From Akkermansia muciniphila (GTDB lineage Bacteria; Verrucomicrobiota; Verrucomicrobiia; Verrucomicrobiales; Akkermansiaceae), in the NCBI RefSeq assembly GCF_040616545.1, contig NZ_CP156688.1:2046001-2110000 (forward strand): a stretch of DNA of 64,000 nucleotides, given 5' to 3'. Under the pieces are notes generated by a model. The model searched no databases. It was given only the letters and a program-made list of their open reading frames with translations, and was not told the origin of the DNA. Below, piece by piece: positions 45,925 through 54,220 of this stretch (its first letter is position 1; the number at the start of each line of letters is the position of its first letter). The translations under genes and the position numbers were made by a program.

Positions 45925-46109
45925 AGCTATAAATTTGAAAAAAAGCATTTAATACAAAATTCTTTCCGCCATAGACAGAAAATTTGAATAGCCGGAAGAC
46001 GTGCCTCCGGGAAAGAAACAGATGGGAATTTTCCTATCCTTCCTGTTGGCATCAGGATTTTTCAAGGAACAAAAAAGCTTGTCCTCAAAATGTTGTGGGT
46101 TAGTTGCAT

Positions 46110-46118
46110 TGATATTAT
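46110..46118 (+). promoter_or_regulatory. Possible extended -10 promoter inside inverton 2
   Basis: TGATATTAT fits the TGnTAtnnT form of an extended -10. A TTGTGG at 46093 is too close (14-base spacer) to be a good -35. It would read right towards 46219 and 46451. Confidence 0.35.
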
Positions 46119-46167
46119 CTCCCGTTCCAGGGACGATTCTTCTTTCAGGCTGTTGGCGTATGGGCCC

Positions 46168-46188
46168 TGTCTCCGGATTGGAAATCCG
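46168..46188 (-). repeat. Inverton 2, right 21-bp inverted repeat
   Basis: Begins TGTCTCCGGATTGG and ends AAATCCG; exact reverse complement of 45904-45924. Confidence 0.95.
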
Positions 46189-46218
46189 CTAATTTGCATT
46201 CATTCCTTACTGGAAAAC

Positions 46219-46398
46219 ATGACATTTGTATCCATGAACAACTCAGCGTCAATATTTTTCCTCATGCTAAACTTATCCTGTTTTGCTGCGCTTGCAGTTC
46301 CCCTCCCTGAAGAACATTCATCCTCCATGACCACTTCCTCTCCGCGTGCCGCTGCCGATTCCCCGGCCATAGCCGAATATAGCCTTTCACGCGTATAA
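46219..46398 (+). CDS. Small secreted protein upstream of the autotransporter
   Basis: 59 residues from ATG 46219, with GGAAA just upstream; ATG 46234 is a second choice. NNSASIFFLMLNLSCFAALA is a convincing signal peptide, followed by a short Ser/Ala/Pro-rich mature part (PLPEEHSSSMTTSSPRAAAD) ending SLSRV. No known domain. It lies between inverton 2 and the autotransporter on the same strand, 52 bases before the latter, so both should share the switch. It could also be a remnant of a former secreted gene. Confidence 0.45.
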   Translation: MTFVSMNNSASIFFLMLNLSCFAALAVPLPEEHSSSMTTSSPRAAADSPAIAEYSLSRV

Positions 46399-46450
46399 CT
46401 TCTGAAAATTGCTCCAAATCGACTCATCCGTTCCACATCCATTCAATACC

Positions 46451-49400
46451 ATGAGACCACACCTTCCTTCCTCTTTGCTCCGCTACTTGCTTGCCGGCCT
46501 GTTCATCTGCACCTTCCCGGCCGCATCCGGTGCGGACTACTCTGTGAACAACACCCAGTCCACCATGCCGGGCAGCAACCTGTACGGCACGTTTGAAGAA
46601 TTGAGGGCATCCGGTTTGCTGCGTGCCGAAGACACGGTTGTCCTGCATAACGACGACTCCACGCTGACCGGAGGCTTGAATCTTCTCATTAGCGTTCAGT
46701 CCGGCAACGCGGCGGTAGCGCGCACGCTGGATCTGGCTGGACTGGGAACAACTCCCATGTTTTTCCTGAAGAAAGGAGACCATAGCGCGAACATGAATTC
46801 CATCATCTGGGAGAATGCGGGCAACCGGGTTCTGCGTGTGGAGGGATTCGGCAGCAATGCCACCCTGAATCTTACCGGAGCGGTCACGTTCCGCAACAAT
46901 ACGGGAATCTACGATGGTTCCACCGCTCCGGGCGGCGGCGCGATTGCCGTTCAGGGCCAGGGTCTCGCTTCAGTCACGCTGGCTGATCATATTGTCTTCA
47001 CTGGAAATTACGCATCTTCCTCAAGCGGAACCGTCACAGGAGGCGCGATTCTGGCGTTCTCCAACGACGCCCGCATCACTCTGGGCAACGGCGCCGTTTT
47101 CCATGCCAACTATGTTTTGGCTTCAGCCACGGCAGGCGGCTGTGGCGGCGCAATATTCACCAAGGGCGGTTCCTCCTCCATTGAAATAGGCGATGATGCC
47201 ACGTTTACCGACAACTACGTCCAGGCCGGCAAGTCCAGCTACGGAGGAGCGATAGGAGCCGACAGAAACGCCACTTCCATTACCCTGGGAGACCGCGCGA
47301 CTTTCAGCGGCAACCATATTTCCACCTCGGCGGACGGAGCTGCCAGCGAAGGGGGAGCGGTCAGTACCTACATCACGATCGGAGACGCCTCCGTCACGCT
47401 GGGAGACAGGGCCTCCTTCACCGGGAATTACATCTCGGCCGCCGGAACGGGAAAAGGGGCCGGAGGAGCGATTGCGGTGCGGGCAAATGCGGGGCCTGCG
47501 TCCCTCACCGTTGGTGCTGATGCAAGCTTTACGGGCAATTACATCTCCGCATCATCCGGTGACGGAGGCGCAATCTGGATGTCTTCAGGTGGCACCTGCA
47601 TTCTGGGAGCCAACGTTTCCTTCATCGGGAATTACATTCAGGCGTCTTCCGGCCGCGGCGGCGCGATTTACCTGGGAAATCAACAGCTGACCATTGAGGA
47701 CGGGGCGAATTTCACGGACAATTACGCGCCCACGGCAGGGGGAGCCATCCTGATCAAAAATACGTCCAACCCCACCCACCAATTCCTGGCGCAGACCCGC
47801 GACGTGCTTTTCAGCGGCAACATGACAGGGGGAACCTTCACGCGCAGCGATAACGGAACATTTACCGTAGACGGAGGAACAGCCAACGCCATTCATTTTG
47901 AAACGCAAGGCTCTTTGCAGTTGGCGGCCGGAGAAGGACGGAACATCCAATTTGACGACCCGATCACCGCAGGGAATTATTCGATCATGCTCACGATCAA
48001 CCGGTATACGGATGACGGAGGGGCTGATCAAGACACCTCCGGAACAGTCGTCTTCAGCGGAACACGCTATCAGGGTACGGATGCCCATCTGGTCGCCAGC
48101 CGTTACAACGACTTCCGGGGAAAGACCACTGTCTGCGGAGGTATGCTGGAACTCAGGGACGGAGTCATTTTCGGACGCACGGGGAGCATGACGGATATGG
48201 TAACCTCCTTTACGCTCAATACCGGAGCCACCCTTCGAAGCAAAGGCGCCGCCAGTGAGATCAACGCCGCCTCTATCGTCCTCAACGGCACGGTAGATAC
48301 CGGTGGCACACTTGTTCTGAATGGAAACGTCACAGCCGCCGACACGACGCTCAAAACCGGACAGGGAGCCCTCGACCTGAGGAATACCGGAACCAATCTG
48401 TTCACGAACGGAGTGGCTCTCAACGAAGGCAGCATCCTGATTAACGGCATGGAACAGATACGGACCGGCTCTGGCGCGTACATCACTGGTTCCGGCACGC
48501 TGGACATTCAGTCCGCCGGCGTCGTAGCCCTCTCGGATTCGCTGACCGGATTTGCCGGAACCATCTCCTTGACCGATACCCGGCTCCGTCCGGACGCCAC
48601 GGGGCAGGCCGTGCTCGGCACCGCAACTTTGCGCCTTGGAAGCGGCTCCGAACTCTCCGTCACGGAAAACTTCTCCATCAGCAAGCTGCATCTGGCCGGA
48701 GGAACGCTTACTGTCCATGTAGACGGTGACGCCTCCCGGCTGGAACACCAGCTTTCCGTCTCCGGCAGTCTTGACATCACGTCGGCATCCACGCTGGCCG
48801 TCTCCGGCCTGAAAGACAGTCTGGACAGCATCACTCCTCAGCCGGGCTTCCTGGACCGCGATCTTCAGGAACTGGCCCTGGACGGCACCATCAACGCAGA
48901 CGCCCTGCTGGTGGTACAAGCCGGAAATGTCGCGAACACAACTATTCTGGACCTGGTGGACGCTGATACGGGCGAAGCCATCACCAGTGGAGAGGAACGC
49001 GAAGTCGCCTATCAGGATACCGTTACCGCGACCTACGGCTATATTGCCGTAGCCGGCACCAACGAGCACAGCGGCCAGACGGGGATCCACCTCACCTACG
49101 GGCTCAAGGAATTGAGTATCCACGATGGGAAAACCTGGATTCTGGCCGCTCCGGCCGATCCGAACAGCGACCGGACGCTCAGCGCCCGGATCACAGGCAG
49201 CGGCGCGCTGCAACTGAACAGCGACGCGACCGGCATCACCATCACCTCCGCCGCGAACCACACGGGGGGGACCCTCATCAACTCCGGCCTGGTTACTGCC
49301 GGTGCGGACAACCTCTTCAGCGCCGGAATCCTGGAGGTCAAAGAAGGCGCAGCGTTCGACACGGGCGCCACCGCACAAACCAACAGCGAAGGGTTTATTC

Positions 49401-50881
49401 TGCAAGGTTTGCTCAAGGGCGACCAGGCGTTCTCCAACACGGGCGCCATGCATGTCTCCACCAGCGCACAGGTGGAATCGGCACTAGCCAACACCGGAAC
49501 GCTCCGATTGACCAATACCTCGAATTCAGGGAAGGATTTCCTGCTTTCGGGAGGCCTGAACGGCGACGGAGGACATGTGGCCTTTGAAGGAACCGGACGT
49601 GACACATTGAAGCTCGGCTCCCTCTCCGGCTCGCAGGCCTTTACAATGAACATCAATCTGGTCGCCGGGACAAGCGACCGCATCGCCATAGCCGGGGAGG
49701 CTTCCGGCACGCACACGGTTCATTTCGTCCTGCAAGGCGACATTCCCTCCTCCCCGTCCTTCATATCCGACATGGTCACATGGGGCAGCCTGGCGGAAGG
49801 CAGTGATGCGGCAACGCTCTTCACCGGAACGCTGGATGCGGGTTTCTACTCCTACGGTCTTAAAATCAACGCTACAGGCAATGGGTACGACCTGTCGCCG
49901 CAGGGATATAACAACCTGGGCGGTGTGCTGCTCAATGTGCTTGGGTGCATGAGTACGGGATGGTTCGAACAGCTTGACACTCTTTCCAAACGCATGGGAG
50001 ACCTGCGCATGGGAGCGGACTTTTACAGGCAGCAGGCCCAACAGGACAAGAATGCCGGAGAGGCTCCCAGGGGGCACTACTGGGCGCGCACGGCTTCCGG
50101 GCGCACGGATACGGACCTGGGCATTGCCGGAGTCTGCGGCTTTACGGAATACCATTATGGGGCAGACAGCGGCGCGGACTGGATTGTTGCGTCCGGAAGA
50201 AACAGCATGCTGGCCGCCGGCCTCTTCGGAGGCTATCGTCGAAGTGACCGCAGCTTCCATGATGGCTGGGGAAGCAAGGGCAGCACGGACAGCGGCTACG
50301 GAGGCCTTTACGCCTCATGGCTGCACAGCAGGGGGTGGTTTGCGGACGCGGTTCTCAAAGGGACGGGTTACAACGCTTCATGGACCGCGGTCCAGCCCGG
50401 AGGCACGGAACGGGGCAGCTACGACAACTGGGGGTTGGGAATGAGCCTGGAAGCCGGGCGGCAGTGGAGCTGCGCCAAAGGATGGTTCCTGGAACCCTCC
50501 GTGCAAATCGCATGGCTCCACTCCGGTTCTACGCATGTCGTCACGAACGCAGGCCTGGATGTGACGGGAAGCGCAGCTGACATCTGGCAATTTGCCGGAC
50601 GTCTGCGGGCCGGACGCACATGGAGCGTCAACGGAGGCTGCCAGTTGGTGCAGGGCTACGTGAAAACCGGCGTTGCGCAGCAAGCAAGCAATGGCGGTGA
50701 AGTAAAGGCCGCCGGCAACCAGTGGCGTCCGAATACGGATGGAATCCGCGGCATGGCCGGTTGCGGCGTGGCATGGCAGCTCAGCGCCCGCGATCAGGTG
50801 CACCTGGATTACGAATACGTCTACGGGGACAAATACGATCGTCCCTGGACGATCAATCTGGGGTACACGCGGAGCTTTTAA
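46451..50881 (+). CDS. Pmp-like autotransporter adhesin
   Basis: 1476 residues from ATG 46451 (MRPHLPSSLLRYLLAGLFIC), a signal peptide cut near ASGA. Residues ~146-456 carry ten FxxN motifs (FRNN, FTGN, FHAN, FTDN, FSGN) alternating with nine GGA(I/V) motifs, the two tetrapeptides that define chlamydial polymorphic membrane protein repeats. The middle (to ~1150) is a beta-helical passenger with autotransporter-associated strand repeats (ITGSGALQLNSDATGITITS). The last ~290 residues, from PRGHYWARTASGRTD, form the outer-membrane beta-barrel and end in the expected aromatic TRSF. Type V secretion; probably surface-exposed adhesin. Long G+C-rich antisense frames inside it are shadows. Confidence 0.92.
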   Translation: MRPHLPSSLLRYLLAGLFICTFPAASGADYSVNNTQSTMPGSNLYGTFEELRASGLLRAEDTVVLHNDDSTLTGGLNLLISVQSGNAAVARTLDLAGLGTTPMFFLKKGDHSANMNSIIWENAGNRVLRVEGFGSNATLNLTGAVTFRNNTGIYDGSTAPGGGAIAVQGQGLASVTLADHIVFTGNYASSSSGTVTGGAILAFSNDARITLGNGAVFHANYVLASATAGGCGGAIFTKGGSSSIEIGDDATFTDNYVQAGKSSYGGAIGADRNATSITLGDRATFSGNHISTSADGAASEGGAVSTYITIGDASVTLGDRASFTGNYISAAGTGKGAGGAIAVRANAGPASLTVGADASFTGNYISASSGDGGAIWMSSGGTCILGANVSFIGNYIQASSGRGGAIYLGNQQLTIEDGANFTDNYAPTAGGAILIKNTSNPTHQFLAQTRDVLFSGNMTGGTFTRSDNGTFTVDGGTANAIHFETQGSLQLAAGEGRNIQFDDPITAGNYSIMLTINRYTDDGGADQDTSGTVVFSGTRYQGTDAHLVASRYNDFRGKTTVCGGMLELRDGVIFGRTGSMTDMVTSFTLNTGATLRSKGAASEINAASIVLNGTVDTGGTLVLNGNVTAADTTLKTGQGALDLRNTGTNLFTNGVALNEGSILINGMEQIRTGSGAYITGSGTLDIQSAGVVALSDSLTGFAGTISLTDTRLRPDATGQAVLGTATLRLGSGSELSVTENFSISKLHLAGGTLTVHVDGDASRLEHQLSVSGSLDITSASTLAVSGLKDSLDSITPQPGFLDRDLQELALDGTINADALLVVQAGNVANTTILDLVDADTGEAITSGEEREVAYQDTVTATYGYIAVAGTNEHSGQTGIHLTYGLKELSIHDGKTWILAAPADPNSDRTLSARITGSGALQLNSDATGITITSAANHTGGTLINSGLVTAGADNLFSAGILEVKEGAAFDTGATAQTNSEGFILQGLLKGDQAFSNTGAMHVSTSAQVESALANTGTLRLTNTSNSGKDFLLSGGLNGDGGHVAFEGTGRDTLKLGSLSGSQAFTMNINLVAGTSDRIAIAGEASGTHTVHFVLQGDIPSSPSFISDMVTWGSLAEGSDAATLFTGTLDAGFYSYGLKINATGNGYDLSPQGYNNLGGVLLNVLGCMSTGWFEQLDTLSKRMGDLRMGADFYRQQAQQDKNAGEAPRGHYWARTASGRTDTDLGIAGVCGFTEYHYGADSGADWIVASGRNSMLAAGLFGGYRRSDRSFHDGWGSKGSTDSGYGGLYASWLHSRGWFADAVLKGTGYNASWTAVQPGGTERGSYDNWGLGMSLEAGRQWSCAKGWFLEPSVQIAWLHSGSTHVVTNAGLDVTGSAADIWQFAGRLRAGRTWSVNGGCQLVQGYVKTGVAQQASNGGEVKAAGNQWRPNTDGIRGMAGCGVAWQLSARDQVHLDYEYVYGDKYDRPWTINLGYTRSF
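46889..47821 (+). repeat. Pmp-type FxxN / GGA(I/V) repeat block
   Basis: Ten FxxN and nine GGA(I/V) tetrapeptides alternate with a spacing of about 25-40 residues, from FRNN (46889) to the last FSGN (47810-47821). The spacers share IxLGDxAxFxGNYIxA-like wording, so the block grew by internal duplication. Confidence 0.9.
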
Positions 50882-50909
50882 GCACAAAAGACTTCATCTC
50901 TCTTCTTCC

Positions 50910-50940
50910 ACCCGGCAAGTTTCCGCTTGCCGGGTGTTCC
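50910..50940 (+). terminator. Hairpin after the autotransporter
   Basis: Stem ACCCGGCAAG / CTTGCCGGGT (50910-50935) with a six-base loop, followed by GTTCCGTTTC; a moderate terminator 28 bases after the stop. Confidence 0.6.
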
Positions 50941-51241
50941 GTTTCTGCTGGTCCTCCCGGAAAGGCTTTCCTGCTTATTCATTTACCCTGGTAGGGGAAT
51001 CCATTCCAGGAAACAGGGGGACCGTAAAAATAGGCGGCTTTTTCCGCGGACCGGTCGCGAACGGCACATGTCTCCGGGTTTTTACGGTAAACGTGGGGGA
51101 CGTAGCTGGCGGACGCGGAATGGGGCCATGCCATCCCGTTGCCGACGGGTCCCCCCCTTGCTGGCGCCGAGCCGGGATGCCTCCTGTTGGAGTGAGAGTT
51201 CCGGTTTCTCATGGATGGGCGGAAAGCCTTCTCATGAGGAA

Positions 51242-51275
51242 TAAAAAAGGACCGCTTCATTCATGAAGCGGTCCT
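51242..51275 (-). terminator. Rho-independent terminator after the aminotransferase gene
   Basis: A 13-bp stem AGGACCGCTTCAT / ATGAAGCGGTCCT (51248-51275) with a two-base centre, then TTTTTTATTCC on the minus strand. Confidence 0.85.
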
Positions 51276-51303
51276 GAAGGTTGGAAAGGTTAGTATTTGA
51301 AGC

Positions 51304-52470
51304 TTAGTGTGCCTTGCAGAATTCTTCAAAGCGGTCCAGCGCTTCCTTCAGAATGTCCAGCGTGGTGCAGTAGCTGATGCGGATGGCCTTGTCATTGCCG
51401 AAGGCGATGCCGGGGACGGCCGCCACCTTGTAGCGTTCCAGAAGCTTGTCACACAGGTTCAGGGAGGTGAGTCCCAGCTTGCTGGTGTCCACAAAGAAGT
51501 AGAAGGCTCCCTGCGGTTCCACGACGCTGACGTTGGGAATGGCGTTGAGGCGGGAGAGGACGTACTGGCGGCGCATGTCGTATTCGTCACGCATGTCGCT
51601 GATGAAGCTCTGGTCTCCCGTGAGGGCTTCAATGCCTCCGTACTGCGCGAAGGTGCAGACGTTGGAGGTGGTGTGGTCCTGAATCATCTGGATGGCCTTG
51701 GCAATGGGGGCCGGAGCGGCGGAGTAGCCCATGCGCCAGCCGGTCATGGCATAGCCCTTGGAGAAGCCGTTGATGGTGATGGTCAGGTCGTACAGTTCCG
51801 GGCTCAGGGAAGCGATGCTGACGTGCCTGGTGTCCCCGTACACGAGGTGTTCGTAAATTTCGTCGGCCAGGATGAGGATGTCTTCGCTCAGGGCCACTTC
51901 ACCTAGGGCGCGCAGTTCTTCTTCTGAATAAACGGCTCCGGTCGGGTTGTTCGGCGTGGTGAGGATCACCATCTTGGTGCGGGGGGTCATGGCTTCCTCA
52001 AACTGTTCCGCAGTGAGCTTCCAGCCGTTTTCCGGCGTGGTTTCCACAATGACGGGGATGCCGCCGCACATGCGGACCATTTCCGGATAGCTGACCCAGT
52101 ACGGGGAGGGAATGATGACTTCGTCCCCTTCGGAGACGGTCGCCATGATGGCGTTGAAGCAGGCGTGCTTGGCTCCGGCGCCCACGGTGATCTGGCTGGG
52201 ATCGTATTCCAGGTTGTTTTCCCTCTTGAGCTTGTCGGCAATGGCCTGGCGGAGTGCGGGCAGGCCGGCGGAAGGAGTGTACTTGGTAGCTCCGTTATTC
52301 AGGGCCGTGATGGCTGCCTGCTTGATGTTTTCAGGGGTGTCCATTTCCGGTTCACCGCCTGCCAAACCGTAAACTTCTTCACCGGCGGCCTTCATAGCCT
52401 TGGCCCGGTTGGTCACCTTGAGGGTCAGGGAAGGGGTCAATGCAGCAATGCTGGGGGAAATCATGTCCAT
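51304..52470 (-). CDS. Class I PLP aminotransferase (aspartate/aromatic type)
   Basis: 388 residues from ATG 52470 (MDMISPSIAALTPSLTLKV), fitting the family N-terminus better than the frame-opening ATG at 52569. Motifs: GGEPEMDTPENI, YTPSAGLPALRQAI, TTPNNPTGAVYSEEE, ILADEIYEHL and NGFSKGYAMTGWRMGY, in which Lys binds PLP and Arg holds the substrate carboxylate. This is the Bacillus AspC/YugH-like subgroup. It most likely makes aspartate from oxaloacetate and glutamate; prephenate or other keto-acids are possible. Confidence 0.9.
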   Translation of the reverse strand: MDMISPSIAALTPSLTLKVTNRAKAMKAAGEEVYGLAGGEPEMDTPENIKQAAITALNNGATKYTPSAGLPALRQAIADKLKRENNLEYDPSQITVGAGAKHACFNAIMATVSEGDEVIIPSPYWVSYPEMVRMCGGIPVIVETTPENGWKLTAEQFEEAMTPRTKMVILTTPNNPTGAVYSEEELRALGEVALSEDILILADEIYEHLVYGDTRHVSIASLSPELYDLTITINGFSKGYAMTGWRMGYSAAPAPIAKAIQMIQDHTTSNVCTFAQYGGIEALTGDQSFISDMRDEYDMRRQYVLSRLNAIPNVSVVEPQGAFYFFVDTSKLGLTSLNLCDKLLERYKVAAVPGIAFGNDKAIRISYCTTLDILKEALDRFEEFCKAH

Positions 52471-52641
52471 TGTTGTGGTGCGATCGTAGAATTTTGAATG
52501 CCCTGGCGGAAAACAGGCTATTCCCCGCACAGGCGGAAAAACTTTACTAAGTGAGCGCACCCCTGGCAAGGAGAATGCTTGATGAGGCCATTCTTTTTCT
52601 TGCTGGGAGGGTGCCTCCTTTCACGGAAGGGAAGTTTCCCG

Positions 52642-54207
52642 TCAGCGTTTCATGAATTTGGCGCGCACGGCGTCCAGTTCCGGCGTTTTCAGCAGGAAGG
52701 CCGTCGCCAGGTAAACAATTCCGGCGCAGCCGCAGACCAGGGAGATGCCTAGGAGCCTGGCCGGGAAGGACCAGTCCAGGAAACCCTGGAGGAACCACGT
52801 TTTACCCACCCAGCACACGGCTCCCAGCAGGGCTCCCGCCGCCAGGATGCGGCCCAGGCCGGAAACCAGCGTCCGGCCGTCCACCCCGCCCAGCTGGCGG
52901 CGCAGGTAAAGGAAGTAAAAGAGGAAGTTGAAGGTGGTTACCACGGAGGTGGTCAGCGCCAGCCACGCCGCGTTTTTATGCAGGCCGTAGACAAACCAGT
53001 AGTTGAGGCCGATGCTGATGGCCAGCGCCACGGCGGCGGCAATCAGGGGAACCCAGCGTTTTTCCAGAGCCAGGAAGACGGGCTGCACCACCTTGGTTCC
53101 GGCATAGCCCAGCAGGCCCAGGGAGTAGGCGCCCAGTACCTCCCCGGTGTAGCGCACGGCCTCCTGGTTGAAGCGGCCCCACTGGTACACGGAGGAGACG
53201 AATTCCGTTCCCAGGATGAAGAGGATCAGGAAGGCGGGCACCGCAAAAAACGCCACCAGCCGCAGCCCCTTGGCGATGTGGACGGCCACTTCCTTTCTGC
53301 CGTCCCCCACCATCATGCGGGAAACGGCGGGGAGAACCACCATGCCCGTAGCCACGCCGAAGAGGCCCACGGGAAGCTGCCAGAGGCGGAACGCCGTGGT
53401 CAGGGCGGTGACGGAGCCTTTCTGGAGGTCCAGGGCGAAGCCCGTATTGATGAAGATGGTGAATTGCGTAACGCCGGAAGCCAGCACGGAGGGGAGCATG
53501 AGCCCCCAGATTTTACGCACGCGCGGATCGTCCCAATGGAAATTGGGCTTCCACCGGAAGCCGGTTTTGCGCAGTTTGGGAAGCTGCACGGCAATCTGGG
53601 CCGCCCCACCGATCGTGACGCCGCAGGCAAAACCGTACAAAGCCCTGGGGCCGAAAGTGGGGTCAATGAAGTACCCGATCAGCAGGCCGAACAGGATGGA
53701 GGTGACGTTGAAGGCGGCGGAGGCCAGCATGGGCAATCCGAACACCCCAACCATGTTCAGCGCCCCCATGACGAGGGCGGACAGGGAGGCGAAGCCGATG
53801 AAGGGCCACATGATGCGGCTCAAGTCCGTGGCAAACAGCTGGTCCGTCAGGGAATGGTCCCCGCTGTAAAGGGCCTCCATGACGGGCCCGGCAAACAGGA
53901 TGCCCAGCGTCACGATGGCGACCATCAGCGTGGAAAGCTGGGTGGCCACCTTGTTGGTCAGTTCCCAGGCGGCCGAGTCCCCTTCCGCCTCCCGTGTTTT
54001 GGAGGCCACGCTGGTGTAGGACTGGGACAGGGCTCCTTCCGCAAACAGGTCCCTCAACAGGTTGGGGATTCGGAAGGCCGTGTAAAAGGCGTCCAGCACT
54101 CCCGTGGCGCCGAACAGGGAAGTATACACGATTTCCCTGGCCATGCCAGTCAGACGGCAGGCGAAAATGGCGCCGGAGGCTACCAGGCTGTTCCGCATCA
54201 GGGACAT
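52642..54207 (-). CDS. murJ: Lipid II flippase MurJ
   Basis: 521 residues, 14 hydrophobic helices. N-terminal MRNSLVASGAIFACRLTGMA and the conserved loop VLDAFYTAFRIPNLLRDLFAEGALSQ with family Arg and Glu residues. It flips lipid II across the inner membrane for peptidoglycan synthesis. It begins 13 bases after the stop of the gene at 54221 on the same strand, so it is probably the second gene of that transcript. Confidence 0.94.
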   Translation of the reverse strand: MSLMRNSLVASGAIFACRLTGMAREIVYTSLFGATGVLDAFYTAFRIPNLLRDLFAEGALSQSYTSVASKTREAEGDSAAWELTNKVATQLSTLMVAIVTLGILFAGPVMEALYSGDHSLTDQLFATDLSRIMWPFIGFASLSALVMGALNMVGVFGLPMLASAAFNVTSILFGLLIGYFIDPTFGPRALYGFACGVTIGGAAQIAVQLPKLRKTGFRWKPNFHWDDPRVRKIWGLMLPSVLASGVTQFTIFINTGFALDLQKGSVTALTTAFRLWQLPVGLFGVATGMVVLPAVSRMMVGDGRKEVAVHIAKGLRLVAFFAVPAFLILFILGTEFVSSVYQWGRFNQEAVRYTGEVLGAYSLGLLGYAGTKVVQPVFLALEKRWVPLIAAAVALAISIGLNYWFVYGLHKNAAWLALTTSVVTTFNFLFYFLYLRRQLGGVDGRTLVSGLGRILAAGALLGAVCWVGKTWFLQGFLDWSFPARLLGISLVCGCAGIVYLATAFLLKTPELDAVRAKFMKR

Positions 54208-54220
54208 GAAGAAAGACGGC

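Larger units (their letters stand above)
45904..46188. mobile_element. Candidate invertible promoter segment 2 (285 bp)
   Basis: 243 bases between two perfect 21-bp inverted repeats, 263 bases upstream of the autotransporter ATG at 46451. No flanking duplication and no gene inside. A TG-extended -10 (TGATATTAT, 46110-46118) inside points towards the autotransporter in the orientation shown. Its repeats share the 6-3-6 core with inverton 1, so the same recombinase would be expected to act on both. The promoter assignment is weaker than in segment 1. Confidence 0.55.
50882..51303. other. Convergent intergenic region
   Basis: 422 bases between the autotransporter and the aminotransferase gene. 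Holds the two terminators listed separately and a 10-bp inverted repeat ACCGTAAAAA / TTTTTACGGT (51021-51030 and 51079-51088), 48 bases apart. I see no gene. Confidence 0.6.

Noticed and set aside
45460-45948. 162-codon minus-strand frame
   Set aside because: It runs through the left repeat of inverton 2, lacks a plausible start and shows no known motif.
47585-49453. 622-codon minus-strand frame inside the autotransporter
   Set aside because: The plus strand codes a complete autotransporter through this stretch; the antisense product has no recognisable features.
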